A stretch of 64,000 nt of DNA from JADGGM01 sp035277485. GTDB taxonomy: Bacteria; Gemmatimonadota; Gemmatimonadetes; Gemmatimonadales; Gemmatimonadaceae. Shown here one piece after another: positions 27,384 through 36,662 of the stretch. Where the stretch lies: assembly GCA_035277485.1 (NCBI GenBank), contig DATEKK010000124.1:1-64000 (forward strand), written 5' to 3'. Under the pieces are notes generated by a model. That model was not told the origin of the DNA and searched no databases. It saw nothing but the letters and a program-made list of their open reading frames with translations. Position 1 is the stretch's first letter, and each line of letters starts with the position of its first letter. A program made the translations under genes and the position numbers.

Positions 27384-27543
27384 ATCCGATTCCACGAAGA
27401 GGTGGGACGCGCGCTCCTGCCAATTATAGGCGCCGCGGCCCGCGCTCGCGCAAGGGCGTGCGTTCGACGCCGGAGTCATCGAACTGTATAGCACATCATC
27501 GGTCCCGCGGCTGGTCACTCGCGTCACTGCACTGATTCTCGCG

Positions 27544-29511
27544 GTGTTCGGCCTGGTGCCGGTCGCGAACCTGCTCGCTCCCGGCTCGCTGCCATGGTGG
27601 TCGGACGTCGTGTCGTTGTGGGTGTTCGGCGGCGCGTGCGTGCTCGTGGTGGCGTACCTCGTGGCGCGCGCGTTGGGCGATCGCGCGGAGCGCATTGGTT
27701 CGCGCGCGCGCGAGCTCGTCATGGCGCCATCATCGCGCACGTTCCTCGCGGGGGTGTCGATCGCGGGATTTCTCCTCGCCGCCGGCGCGGCATGGTATTG
27801 CTTCAACCGGCAGCCGCAGTCGATCGACGAGATGGCGCAGCTCTGGCACGCGCGCATGCTGCTGGCCGGTCACCTCTCGATACCCACCGAGCCCGATCCC
27901 GCGTTCTTCTCGGCGATGAACGTGGTGGATGCCGGCGGCCGGTGGTACTCGCAGTTTCCGGTGGGCGGGCCGGCGGTGCTGGCTGCCGGTCTTGCGTTGG
28001 GCGCAGTGTGGCTCGTGAATCCGCTGCTCATCGCGTTCACTGTTCGCAACGTCTACCGCTTTGCCCAGCGCGCGTACAATGAGCCGTTCGCGCGGGGCGC
28101 CACGCTGCTGCTCCTCGTGGCGCCCTTCTTCATTGTCATGGGCGCGAGCGAGCAGAACCACGTGCCGGCGCTCGCGTTCGCCACGCTGGCGCTCGCGGCA
28201 CTGCCGGCGTGGACCTCGGCCGCGTCGCGCCGCGATGCGTTTCGCCAGGCCGCGATCATCGGTTTTGCGTTAGGCGCGGCGGCGACGGTCCGTCCGCTCG
28301 ACGCTCTGGCGGTCGCGGCCGCGATCGGACTGTATCAACTGGGCATCCTCGTCCAGGCCAAACACCGGTGGGCGGAGATCGCGGTGCAGTGTGCGGCCGG
28401 TGCGCTGCCGGTCGTGCTGCTCATGTGGGCGAACGCGCGCACGACGGGTGCGCCGCTGCGATTCGGATACGAGGTGATGTGGGGCGCGAATCACGGCCTC
28501 GGGTTCCATCCGAGCCCGTTCGGCGATGCGCATACGCCGCGCCGGGCGCTCGTGCTCGCGTCGCTGTACCTGATGAAGCTCGACATGTACTTGTTCGAGT
28601 GGCCGATCCCCGCACTCGTGGCACCGATCATCGCGCTCGCGTGGCTGCGGCGGCCGACGACGTGGGATGCGCTGCTCGCGATCCTGATCGTCGCCGTGTC
28701 AGGCTCGTACGCGCTCTACTGGCACAACGGCCATTTTCTCGGCCCCCGGTTTCTCTACAGCGTTGTACCTGCGTTCGTGCTGCTGACGGCGCGCGCGCCT
28801 GGCGCCATTGCGGATCGCACCGGTTCCGTTGGGCGAACGATGGCGTATGCGGTGATTCCGCTCGCGATCGCATGTGCGCTCACCGGATTGTCCGGTCCCG
28901 TCGGCATCCCGGCGCGGCTCGCCGAATACCGCGGCGGCCAGTGGGAGCTCAAAGAGGACATCGCCGCGCAGGCGCGCGATGCGCACCTCGTCCATGCGCT
29001 GGTGTTCGTGCACGAAGGATGGGGCGCACGACTCATGGCGCGCATGTGGGCGCTCGGCGTGTCGCGCGCCGACGCCGAGCATCTGCTCGCCACCTCAGAT
29101 GCGTGCGCGCTCGAGCTGGCGACGGAAGCGGAAGAGCGCCACCCGCGCGCGGACACCCTTGGCCTGGCCGCGCGCCTCGGATCCGCTACGCCTAACGCAG
29201 CACGGCGCGAGCTCCGATTACGCGGCGACGTCACGCCCGATGTCACGCTGCGTTTTGCCAGTACGGCGGCGCTCCCCGCACAATGCGTCGATGAGGCGCA
29301 GGCCGACTCGATCGGCATGAGTCTGTATCCGCCGTTTCTCACCCTGAACCGCGTGGGAGCGGACGGCCGCGTGGGCGGCGATGTCGTCTACGTGCGCGAC
29401 TTGGGACCGCGCAATGCGGAGCTGCGCGCACGATTCGGTGATCGCACCTGGTACCGCTATCGTCCGCGTCAATCGCCGGCGGACACCAGCCCGCCGTTCG
29501 CGCGTTACTAA
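27544..29511 (+). CDS. polytopic membrane protein, GT39/PMT-like glycosyltransferase
   Basis: 655 residues with about ten hydrophobic helices in the first 450 residues and a soluble C-terminal part. The loop after the second or third helix contains SIDEMAQLWHARMLLAGHLSIP and GGRWYSQFPVGGPAVLA, the kind of acidic loop and pattern seen in the large integral-membrane (GT-C) glycosyltransferases that use polyprenyl-phosphate sugars. It would act on the outer face of the cytoplasmic membrane. The start is unclear: the frame is open from 27430, but the only normal start codon is the GTG at 27544, which trims the first helix slightly. The GT2 gene downstream, convergent, could supply polyprenyl-phosphate sugar. 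Confidence 0.7.
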   Translation: MFGLVPVANLLAPGSLPWWSDVVSLWVFGGACVLVVAYLVARALGDRAERIGSRARELVMAPSSRTFLAGVSIAGFLLAAGAAWYCFNRQPQSIDEMAQLWHARMLLAGHLSIPTEPDPAFFSAMNVVDAGGRWYSQFPVGGPAVLAAGLALGAVWLVNPLLIAFTVRNVYRFAQRAYNEPFARGATLLLLVAPFFIVMGASEQNHVPALAFATLALAALPAWTSAASRRDAFRQAAIIGFALGAAATVRPLDALAVAAAIGLYQLGILVQAKHRWAEIAVQCAAGALPVVLLMWANARTTGAPLRFGYEVMWGANHGLGFHPSPFGDAHTPRRALVLASLYLMKLDMYLFEWPIPALVAPIIALAWLRRPTTWDALLAILIVAVSGSYALYWHNGHFLGPRFLYSVVPAFVLLTARAPGAIADRTGSVGRTMAYAVIPLAIACALTGLSGPVGIPARLAEYRGGQWELKEDIAAQARDAHLVHALVFVHEGWGARLMARMWALGVSRADAEHLLATSDACALELATEAEERHPRADTLGLAARLGSATPNAARRELRLRGDVTPDVTLRFASTAALPAQCVDEAQADSIGMSLYPPFLTLNRVGADGRVGGDVVYVRDLGPRNAELRARFGDRTWYRYRPRQSPADTSPPFARY

Positions 29512-29536
29512 CGCAGCGGGCGCGCGCGCGCGGCGA

Positions 29537-30301
29537 TCACGTTGGCCAAACCGGCAGACGCTCCTGCGCACGCGACGACAGATGCGCACGCGCGATGTGG
29601 TTGAGCGCCGCGACGCCGTCCCGCCACGTGATCTTTTTTCCTTCTTCGTACGTGCGACCGTAGTAGCTGATCGGTACCTCGAACACGCGCGCACCCATCT
29701 GTGACAGCCGCGCGACGATCTCGGGCTCGATGCCGAATCGCGAATTCGTGAGGTGCATCCTTCGGAACGCGTCCATGGTGAACGCTTTGTATCCGACCTC
29801 CATGTCCGTCAGGTTCAGATTCGTGAACATGTTGGACAGAAGCGTCAGGCCGAGGTTGCCCAGGCGGTGCCAGAAGTACAACACGCGATGCGCTCCGGCG
29901 CCGCCGAATCGCGTACCCACCACGGCGTCCGCCTGGCCATCGAGCATCGGCTTGATCATCGCCGGGATGTCGGTGGGGTCATACTCGAGATCGGCGTCCT
30001 GAATGATCGCGATGTCGCCGGTCGCGTGCTGCCGTGCGGTGCGAATGGCCGCACCCTTGCCGCGATTCTCGGGATGACGCGCCACGAGCAGCGCGTCGTT
30101 TGCCGCTTCGGCCCGCCGTTGGAGCCGCTCGTGCGTCGCGTCGTTAGACGCGTCGTCGACCGCGACGATCTGGAGACCCAGGCCCAACGACTGGAGGCGG
30201 CTCCGTTGGGCGAACACCGCGTCCAGCGTGCGTTCGATGGTGGCTTCTTCGTTGTAGCAGGGAATGAGGACGCTGAGAAGCGAAAATCGCTGTGCGGGCA
30301 T
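29537..30301 (-). CDS. family 2 glycosyltransferase, polyprenyl-phosphate mannosyltransferase type
   Basis: A 254-residue GT-A enzyme. It has VLIPCYNEEATIERTL at the N-terminus, IVAVDDASNDATHERL (first Asp), GKGAAIRTA, and the metal-binding DADLEYDP, followed by VVGTRFGG and YKAFTMDAFRRM. This is the pattern of dolichol/undecaprenyl-phosphate mannosyl- or glucosyltransferases (DPM1/GtrB-like). There are no C-terminal membrane helices, so it is a soluble or peripheral form. Product: a polyprenyl-phosphate-linked sugar donor, plausibly used by the GT39-like membrane protein next door. Confidence 0.87.
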   Translation of the reverse strand: MPAQRFSLLSVLIPCYNEEATIERTLDAVFAQRSRLQSLGLGLQIVAVDDASNDATHERLQRRAEAANDALLVARHPENRGKGAAIRTARQHATGDIAIIQDADLEYDPTDIPAMIKPMLDGQADAVVGTRFGGAGAHRVLYFWHRLGNLGLTLLSNMFTNLNLTDMEVGYKAFTMDAFRRMHLTNSRFGIEPEIVARLSQMGARVFEVPISYYGRTYEEGKKITWRDGVAALNHIARAHLSSRAQERLPVWPT

Positions 30302-30328
30302 CGGGCGCCGGAGGCGGTGAGGGACGCG

Positions 30329-30511
30329 TCAATGTCGTTCGAGACTATCCATCGTTTGATCCGCGTTGGATTTGATGGATGAGCGCGTTTTCCCGCCCGC
30401 GCGCGCCACCAGGCGTGTCACCACATCATCCTGGTTCACCTGGGCGTCCGACCAACCCAACCAATAGCCCAACGCGACACCAAGCGCCAATAATACCACG
30501 ACCTTCCGCAT
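30329..30511 (-). CDS. small single-pass membrane protein, 60 aa
   Basis: The N-terminus MRKVVVLLALGVALGYWLGW is a compact membrane helix or uncleaved signal anchor; the remaining 40 residues are polar and basic and should face one side of the membrane. A GGGAGA ribosome site lies at good distance upstream. It sits between the glycosyltransferase and RNase H genes on the same strand, with gaps of 27 and 23 bases, so it may be part of that transcript. The function is unknown. Confidence 0.6.
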   Translation of the reverse strand: MRKVVVLLALGVALGYWLGWSDAQVNQDDVVTRLVARAGGKTRSSIKSNADQTMDSLERH

Positions 30512-30534
30512 CGGAGCTCTCCCGAGACTGGATC

Positions 30535-31179
30535 TCAGAAAAGACTCTCAGTCGGAACAGCCGGTAACTCGCGTGCCGGTCTGAAGCTCGCCAGATCGGG
30601 CATGGGGTCGGGCGCGATCGTCACCCGCCCCCGCGCACGTTCCGCGGCGAGCCACGCGTCGAACTCCGAATCGACGATACCATTCGATCCTAACTGACGC
30701 GCGGCCGCGCGCGTCGCCAGCACGTTCGCGTACTCGTTCTGCGGGTGTCCCGCGTGGCCGCGCACCCATCGCCACGCGACGCGATGCCGCCGCGCCGTTT
30801 CCACGAGCTCGCGCCACAGCGCGACGTTTTCGATCGCTCCAGTTTTTCGACGCCAGCCACGGCGCGCCCAGTCGTACACCCACGACGTCATGCCGTCGAC
30901 CAGATAGCGTGAGTCGCTCGTGAAAACTATCTGGTGCGCGGACCCGTCGATGCCCACCAGGCGCAAGCCTTCGATGGCCGAGCGCAACGCCATGCGATTG
31001 TTGGTCGTGGCGGGCTCCGCAAGCCAGTAATCGCGACGGACCGGCTCGTGACCCTCTGCGCGCGGGATCTCGATGAGTCCGCCGGCGCCGCCGGGATTGG
31101 CCCCTTCACGACCGTTGCCGAGGCATGACTCGTCGGCGTAGATGGCGATGAGCTCTCGGGCGATCTCGGCCTGGGGCAT
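30535..31179 (-). CDS. rnhA: ribonuclease HI
   Basis: 214 residues. The RNase H fold occupies the first 160: AIYADESCLGN (first catalytic Asp), RMALRSAIEGLRLV (Glu), FTSDSRYLVDGM (second Asp) and VRGHAGHPQNEYANVLA (final acidic/His region, with Glu or Asn in place of the usual D in xxNExAD). It cuts the RNA strand of RNA-DNA hybrids. The C-terminal 50 residues are an extension rich in Pro and Arg. The last catalytic position reads NEYAN rather than NERCD, which could weaken metal binding; a true D may be contributed elsewhere. The start at MPQAEIAR is the only one consistent with the fold. Confidence 0.82.
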   Translation of the reverse strand: MPQAEIARELIAIYADESCLGNGREGANPGGAGGLIEIPRAEGHEPVRRDYWLAEPATTNNRMALRSAIEGLRLVGIDGSAHQIVFTSDSRYLVDGMTSWVYDWARRGWRRKTGAIENVALWRELVETARRHRVAWRWVRGHAGHPQNEYANVLATRAAARQLGSNGIVDSEFDAWLAAERARGRVTIAPDPMPDLASFRPARELPAVPTESLF

Positions 31180-31202
31180 TCGTGACGGCGAAGACTGGCG
31201 TC

Positions 31203-31421
31203 CTAACGGACGACGTGGAGGGTGTCGATGTCGTCGAGCGAGAACGCGAGCGCGTCGCCCGTGGTCGGGTTGCGCGCCTCGATGACTTCGTGGCGGCCAT
31301 CCGTTCGCAGGCGAAGCGGAACGATCACATATTCGGTACCGCGCCGCATGACGACGACTCGTGTGGCGTTCGCGATCGCGTTCTCCAGCGCATCGTACTG
31401 CGCCGGGGTCAGGTGCGCCAT
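31203..31421 (-). CDS. small protein of unknown function, 72 aa
   Basis: A helix (LTPAQYDALENAIANATRVV) is followed by beta strands (EYVIVPLRLR, RHEVIEARNP) and a closing segment FSLDDIDTLHVVR, the shape of a small SH3-like or WYL-like barrel. It overlaps the end of the M20 peptidase gene by 13 bases and is followed by rnhA after 23 bases, so it belongs to the same operon. No catalytic motif is visible. Confidence 0.6.
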   Translation of the reverse strand: MAHLTPAQYDALENAIANATRVVVMRRGTEYVIVPLRLRTDGRHEVIEARNPTTGDALAFSLDDIDTLHVVR

Positions 31422-32581
31422 GCCGGCTCCTCATCGCGCGCCCACGATTGCGCGAGCAGCGCGAGCACGCGCGTCGCGCGCTCGATCTCATCCACCTCGA
31501 TCCATTCCGCGGCCGCGTGCGCCCGGGCGATGTCGCCCGGGCCGTAACAGATCGCGGGGACGCCCGCCTCGTTGAGCAGCGCGGCGTCCGTCCACGCGCT
31601 GAGTCCCTCCACGCGCGATGCTTCGCCGGCCGATTGGAGCGCGCGCGACAAGCTCCGCACGACCGGCGCATCGGTTGCCACGTCGCTCGGGTTCTGCGAG
31701 AGATCCAACGTGACCTCGGCGTCGAACGACGGACGCCGGGACCGCACCCGCGCGCATGCCGCGCGCAGCTCTTGCACCGCCTGTGCGGGCGTCTCGCCGG
31801 GCAAGGTGCGCCGCTCGATACGCAGCGTGCACCGGTCGGGATACGTCGACATGCCTAACCCACCATCGATCATCGACGCGTGCCACGACGCGCGGCCGAG
31901 CAGCGGATGCGTGCGCTCGGAGAGCTCCCCCGATTCGAGCGCGTCCAGTTCCGCCAGCAGAAGTCCCGCATGGCGGATCGCGTCGATTCCCACATCGTAT
32001 CGGCTGCCGTGCGCCGCGCGCCCGTTGACCGTGACCGTGCTCCATACGAATCCGCGGTGCGCGGGTGCGATCGCCAAGCGCGTCGGCTCGGTGACGATCG
32101 CGGCGTCGGCGCGCACGCCGCGCGCGATCACCGCGCGCGTACCGATGCTGTCCCACTCCTCACCGGCCACTGCGGTAATGATCACCTCGCAATCGAGGCC
32201 GCCGTCGGCGGCGCGAGCGGCCGCCGCGCACATCGCCGCGACGCCGCCTTTCATGTCGGATGAGCCGCGTCCCCAGAGCGAGCCGTCGCGTTCATCGGCT
32301 GCAAATGGCGCGTGCGTCATGCCATCGATGCCGACGACGTCGAGGTGGCCGTTGAACATGAGGGTGCGGCCGCCCGCCGGTCCGACGCGCGCCACGACGT
32401 TCGGCCGGTTAGGCGCGGCGTCGTGCACGTCCACCGCGAAGCCCCATGCGCGCAACACCTCGGCGAGCGAACGCGCGACCGCTCCTTCGCCCGGCGCACC
32501 GGGCACGAGCGACGGATTGCGCGAGTCGATGCGCACGAGCGTGCGCGTGAGGCCGACCGCATCGCCGCGCGCCACCGTCAT
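31409..32581 (-). CDS. M20-family metallopeptidase (ArgE/DapE type)
   Basis: 390 residues with the complete M20 metal site: MFNGHLDVVG (His), GRGSSDMKGG (bridging Asp), VAGEEWDS (catalytic Glu pair), VTEPTRLAIAPAHRGF (metal Glu), and RAHAAAEWIEV near the end (metal His). It hydrolyses an N-acyl amino acid or a related amide; ArgE-like and DapE-like members cannot be separated by eye. The start overlaps the stop of the GHMP kinase (ATGA), so the pair is translationally coupled. Confidence 0.85.
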   Translation of the reverse strand: MTVARGDAVGLTRTLVRIDSRNPSLVPGAPGEGAVARSLAEVLRAWGFAVDVHDAAPNRPNVVARVGPAGGRTLMFNGHLDVVGIDGMTHAPFAADERDGSLWGRGSSDMKGGVAAMCAAAARAADGGLDCEVIITAVAGEEWDSIGTRAVIARGVRADAAIVTEPTRLAIAPAHRGFVWSTVTVNGRAAHGSRYDVGIDAIRHAGLLLAELDALESGELSERTHPLLGRASWHASMIDGGLGMSTYPDRCTLRIERRTLPGETPAQAVQELRAACARVRSRRPSFDAEVTLDLSQNPSDVATDAPVVRSLSRALQSAGEASRVEGLSAWTDAALLNEAGVPAICYGPGDIARAHAAAEWIEVDEIERATRVLALLAQSWARDEEPAWRT

Positions 32582-33537
32582 GCGGGCACCGCGACGTCGA
32601 CGAGTCGCGCCCCATCGGTGTCGATCGTAAAGGTCAGTGGCACCGCCGCCGACGCCACCGCCGCGCGCACCGCCTCGACGGCGGCATCGGGCGCGATCAC
32701 GAGCACGCTGCCCCCTCCCGATGCGCCTAACGCTTTGCCGCCGGTCGCGCCCGCGCGCCGGGCCACCTGGAGCAAGTGCTCGATGCCGGGTGTCGAAATG
32801 CGCTCGTGCAAGCTGCGCTGGAAGCGCCAATGCTCGTCGACTAACGCAGCGAGCTCGTCGATGGACCCGTGCTCCAGCGCCGCCGCCATGAGCGCCGCGA
32901 GCGCTTTCATGCGGCGCAGGGCGGTGGTCACCCGCGGCTCGCGCGCGCGATACGCGTCGATCACCGCCGTAATGGTGTGACCCGAGATCCGCGATTTACC
33001 GGTGAAGCCTACGATGCAGCGCCGCTCGAGCTCGGCACGGCGCGCCGGTGAGAGGGCGATGCGACGCGCCTCGATGCCGGTGCCGAACCGCAGGTCGAGG
33101 GCGCCGCCTAACGCAGCCGCGTAATGGTCCTGGCTGCCCCCCGGCACGCGCAGCCCCTCGGTTTCCACCGCGCGACTGCGCTCGGCGAGGGAAGTGGCAT
33201 CTGGTGTCTCGCCGCGCCACGCCGACAGCGCCGCTTGAATCGCCACGCCGGCCGCGGACGATCCGCCCAACCCCGCGCCGCGCGGAAAGTCGTTGCGCAA
33301 GGACAAGAAGACGTTCGTGATGCCTGCGCGCTCGAGCGCGGCGCGCGGCAAGGCCTGGTCGTCGTCGTGCGCATCCACGTGGAGCCCAACGCCTCGCTCG
33401 GCTAACCGAGCGGTCGCGTAACGCGCAATCGCGAGATTGCACACACATCCGCCTTCCTCCTGCGGGTACGGCGGCACGTCCGTCCAACCGCCGCCGAAAT
33501 CGATCCGCACCGGCGCCCGCGCCGTGACGTCACGCAC
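32578..33537 (-). CDS. GHMP-family sugar kinase
   Basis: A 319-residue kinase starting at a GTG. Motif 1 is APVRIDFGGGWTDVPPY, the wording typical of heptose-7-phosphate kinase (HddA) and L-fucose kinase-like proteins. Motif 2 is PRGAGLGGSSAAGVA (ATP loop) and motif 3 GGKALGASGGGSVLVIA. It phosphorylates a sugar at the anomeric position, probably for cell-envelope glycan precursor synthesis. It is the first gene of an overlapping group (GHMP kinase, M20 peptidase, small protein, RNase H), which mixes sugar activation, amide hydrolysis and nucleic-acid repair. There is no nucleotidyltransferase partner nearby. Confidence 0.82.
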   Translation of the reverse strand: MRDVTARAPVRIDFGGGWTDVPPYPQEEGGCVCNLAIARYATARLAERGVGLHVDAHDDDQALPRAALERAGITNVFLSLRNDFPRGAGLGGSSAAGVAIQAALSAWRGETPDATSLAERSRAVETEGLRVPGGSQDHYAAALGGALDLRFGTGIEARRIALSPARRAELERRCIVGFTGKSRISGHTITAVIDAYRAREPRVTTALRRMKALAALMAAALEHGSIDELAALVDEHWRFQRSLHERISTPGIEHLLQVARRAGATGGKALGASGGGSVLVIAPDAAVEAVRAAVASAAVPLTFTIDTDGARLVDVAVPA

Positions 33538-33740
33538 GGTTCAGCTCGAACGACGGCATGCGAGGTGCCCTGTGAGAGCAACGACGAGAGCCAAACCGTC
33601 GGAGCGAGTGCATATTCATCAGGCAGCGGGGTTCGCGGCGGAGGAAAACGAAAACTAGTCCGTGCCCGCTCGATTGCCAGACTGCTGAGTGCCGGCCATG
33701 ATAGTGCGTCCAGTCCTTTCGTGCGAACGCCAGGTGCCCG

Positions 33741-35246
33741 ATGCCAGACCTCTCGCGATACCTCGTTGATCGCACGCTCATCATGTTGTCGAACCGGGAG
33801 CCGTACGAGCACCGGTTCGTCGAGGGTACAGGCGGCGAGCGCGCTATCGAGGTACGACAACCGCCGGGCGGACTGGTTTCCGCGCTCGACCCAACCATGC
33901 AAGCGACGCATGGCGTGTGGGTCGCATGGGGATCGGGCAGCGCCGACAAGACCACAGCCGACGCACAGGGACGCCTGCGTGTGCCGGTGCAAACCAGCGC
34001 GTACGCGTTGCGACGCGTCTTCCTCGATCCGGGCGAAGTCGAAGGCTTCTACCTCGGTTTCGCGAACAGCTCTCTCTGGCCGCTGTGCCATTTGCTCGTC
34101 CAGCACTTTTCGTATCGCGACGAGTTTTGGGAGCGCTATCAAACGGTGAACGCGAAGTTCGCTCGCGCCGTGGCCGACGAGATTCATCGCGCGGACAAGA
34201 CGCCCATCGTGTGGATCCAGGACTATCACTTCGGTCTCGCCGCAGCGATGATCCGCGAGATCGTCGAGCCGCAGCTGCTGCATCAGTTCTGGCACATCCC
34301 GTTTCCACCTGCCGACATTCTCCGCCTGCTCCCGGTGGACGTCGATGAAGCGCTGCTCCGCGGCCTTCTTGGCAACGATCTGATCGAGTTTCACACGGAG
34401 CGCTACGCGCTCAACTTCCTCGGCTGCGTGGCCGAATTCATTCCTGAAGCCGAGATCGATGCAGAGACATTCACCATCCGGTTCGACGGCCGCGATGTGG
34501 AGATCGGTGTGTACCCGATCAGCATCGACGTCGATCGATACGAGCGCATGGCGGCAACGCCCGTGAACACGGCGCTCGCCGAGCGCCTGCGCTCGCGCTA
34601 TGCCAAAAACGATTGTCGGTTAGGCGTCGGCGTGGACCGCGTGGACTACACGAAAGGCATTCCCGAGCGGCTGCGAGCACTGCGCCTGCTCTGGGAACAG
34701 CACCCCGAAATGCGCGAGCGGTTCACGTTCCTGCTCGTCGCCACGCCATCGCGCTCCGAGATCTCCGCCTACCGGTCGCTGGAAGAGGAAATGGTGCGCG
34801 GGGTGCTGGAGATCAATGCGCGATTCCGCACGCGCACTTGGACGCCGATTGTACTCGTGCACGAGAACGTGAGCGCCGAATTGCTGGCCGGAGTGTATCG
34901 TGCGGCCGACCTCTGTCTCGTGTCGTCGCTGCAAGACGGCATGAATCTCGTCGCCAAGGAATTCCTGGCGTGCCAGATCGAGGAGCGCGGCGTGCTGGTG
35001 TTGAGCCGATTCACCGGTGCCGCAGAAGAGATCGACGGCGCGGTCCTCATCAATCCGTTCAACATCGACGGCTTCGTCGAAGGCATTCGCCGCGCCGTGA
35101 ACATGGGCGACGGTGAACGTCGCGTGCGGATGCACCGCATGCGCACGCAGCTCAGAAGCCGCACGATCTTCGACTGGCTCGCGGCGATACTCAGCCGGAC
35201 CGAGGCGATCATCGCCGAGCGAGCGCAGGAGACGGGCGCGGCGTGA
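33741..35246 (+). CDS. otsA: trehalose-6-phosphate synthase
   Basis: A 501-residue GT20 enzyme. It has LSNREPYEHRF at the N-terminus, GGLVSALDPTMQ, the substrate and UDP-binding core (VWIQDYHFGLAAAMIRE, GVDRVDYTKGIPERL), then LVSSLQDGMNLVAKEFLACQ. It makes trehalose 6-phosphate from a nucleotide-glucose and glucose 6-phosphate. The start is preceded by AGGTG. The stop overlaps the start of otsB (GTGA), so synthase and phosphatase are translationally coupled. The 203-base region upstream (33538-33740), shared with the divergent GHMP kinase, shows no clear operator. Confidence 0.94.
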   Translation: MPDLSRYLVDRTLIMLSNREPYEHRFVEGTGGERAIEVRQPPGGLVSALDPTMQATHGVWVAWGSGSADKTTADAQGRLRVPVQTSAYALRRVFLDPGEVEGFYLGFANSSLWPLCHLLVQHFSYRDEFWERYQTVNAKFARAVADEIHRADKTPIVWIQDYHFGLAAAMIREIVEPQLLHQFWHIPFPPADILRLLPVDVDEALLRGLLGNDLIEFHTERYALNFLGCVAEFIPEAEIDAETFTIRFDGRDVEIGVYPISIDVDRYERMAATPVNTALAERLRSRYAKNDCRLGVGVDRVDYTKGIPERLRALRLLWEQHPEMRERFTFLLVATPSRSEISAYRSLEEEMVRGVLEINARFRTRTWTPIVLVHENVSAELLAGVYRAADLCLVSSLQDGMNLVAKEFLACQIEERGVLVLSRFTGAAEEIDGAVLINPFNIDGFVEGIRRAVNMGDGERRVRMHRMRTQLRSRTIFDWLAAILSRTEAIIAERAQETGAA

Positions 35247-36058
35247 CGCGTGCGCTGCTTCCCGTCGCCGCCGACGTTGCCGCGCGGCTCGCCGGGACGC
35301 CGCTCGTGTCGATGCTCGACGTCGATGGCACACTCGCTCCGATCGCGCCCCGCCCGGACGATGCGGCGGTGCCTCCCGACACGAGACGTTTGCTTGCCGC
35401 GCTGGCGACCCATCCCGGCGTGACCATCGCATTCGTGTCGGGGCGCGCGGCAGCCGATGTCGAGCGTCTCGCCGGTGTTCGCGGCGCCTGGATCGTGGGC
35501 AACCACGGCTTCGAGATCGTGCACCCCGACGGCACGCCGCTCACCGACGAGTCGTTAGGCACCGCTCGCGACGCGATCGCAGCGGCCTTGCGCGACGTGG
35601 CGGACACGGTGCTCTCGATGCCGGGCGTGCTCATCGAAGACAAGCACTGGACGGCGAGCGTTCACTTTCGCCTCGCGTCGCCGTCGGTCGCAGCGCCGCT
35701 GCGCGACACCGTCCACCGCGCGGCCGCCCGCCATGGGCTCCGCGTGATGGAAGGCAAAAAGGTGCTCGAGATCCGGCCTGACCGCGACGTGAACAAGGGC
35801 ACCGCCGCGCTCACGCTCACGCGGAAGATTCTCGCCGGCCGTCCGGGATCGGTGCTCTACGTTGGCGACGATGCCACGGATGAAGACGCCTTCGCCAGCT
35901 TGCGGGCGCAGCTGCCTGCCGCCGTCACGGCGCGCGTGACGCACGACGACGCGGCGCGCACGGCCGCCGAGTTTGCGCTCGATGACACGAGCGCCGTCGC
36001 ACGATTTTTGGGTTGGCTCGCAGCCGCGCGCGGCATCCGCTTGGCCGGCACGTCGTGA
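35243..36058 (+). CDS. otsB: trehalose-6-phosphate phosphatase
   Basis: A 271-residue HAD-superfamily phosphatase. The catalytic motif MLDVDGTLAPI (Asp26 and Asp28) is followed by FVSGRAAADVERL, GNHGFEI, and the Mg site LYVGDDATDEDAF. It removes the phosphate of trehalose 6-phosphate, completing synthesis of the stress protectant trehalose. It starts at GTG overlapping the otsA stop. The gene ends one base from the end of the convergent lysine/alanine-rich gene, so little room is left for a terminator. Confidence 0.93.
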   Translation: MTRALLPVAADVAARLAGTPLVSMLDVDGTLAPIAPRPDDAAVPPDTRRLLAALATHPGVTIAFVSGRAAADVERLAGVRGAWIVGNHGFEIVHPDGTPLTDESLGTARDAIAAALRDVADTVLSMPGVLIEDKHWTASVHFRLASPSVAAPLRDTVHRAAARHGLRVMEGKKVLEIRPDRDVNKGTAALTLTRKILAGRPGSVLYVGDDATDEDAFASLRAQLPAAVTARVTHDDAARTAAEFALDDTSAVARFLGWLAAARGIRLAGTS

Positions 36059-36059
36059 C

Positions 36060-36662
36060 TCAGTGCTTTTTCTTCGCGGCCTTCTTCGCGCTTGCCTTGG
36101 GACGAGACGCAGCCGATTGCTTCTTGGCGGCGGGCCGACTGGCCGCATGTGTTGGGCGCGCCGTCTTCGCTGCCTTGGCGGCCGGTTTGGCGTGTGAGGC
36201 AGCGTGCGCGACCGGCGGCTTTTCGGGTGCGGCCGGCGGCGCGGGTTTCTTTGGGGGTGGCGCGATCATCGGTGCGGCAGGAGGCAGCGCGGTGGCTGCC
36301 TGCTTTCCGAGCGGTTTGCGCTTACCGTGCGCCTCTTCGGCTTCGCGAATGATCCGGTCGGCTTCTTCCTGAGTCATCTGTCCACGACGTACCATGTACT
36401 GCACGATGTCGCGCGCGCTCTCGATGGCGAAGCCGGCGATGCCGGCGGCGGCGTTGATGACATCCTTGATTGCTTGCGCGATTTTGCTGCCCGCTTCTTG
36501 ACTGATTTCCTGCGCCCTTAGCGCCATTTCGGCGACAGTGTCGCGCGCATCGGTGCTTCGATGACCTGGGGCACGCCGGGGGACGCCCGGCTGAGCTGGC
36601 GGTGTGGCGGCCGGTGGCGCATCGGAGGCCTTGGTCTCTGCGGCTTGCGGCTTGTCCACCAT
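36060..36662 (-). CDS. lysine/alanine-rich protein with phasin-like helix (PhaF- or histone-H1-like)
   Basis: A 200-residue protein in three parts: a proline/alanine-rich N-terminus, a helical block (about 40-115) including AGFAIESARDIVQYMVRRG and MTQEEADRIIREAEEAHG, and a C-terminal half of Ala/Lys/Pro repeats ending AAKKAAKKKH. The helical part with its R-G-x-MTxEEAD phrase resembles phasins and related granule-associated proteins, and the tail resembles the DNA-binding tails of PhaF and histone H1-like proteins. It may link storage granules to the nucleoid; the butyryl-CoA genes in this window make that plausible. This is an inference from composition and a short motif. Confidence 0.55.
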   Translation of the reverse strand: MVDKPQAAETKASDAPPAATPPAQPGVPRRAPGHRSTDARDTVAEMALRAQEISQEAGSKIAQAIKDVINAAAGIAGFAIESARDIVQYMVRRGQMTQEEADRIIREAEEAHGKRKPLGKQAATALPPAAPMIAPPPKKPAPPAAPEKPPVAHAASHAKPAAKAAKTARPTHAASRPAAKKQSAASRPKASAKKAAKKKH

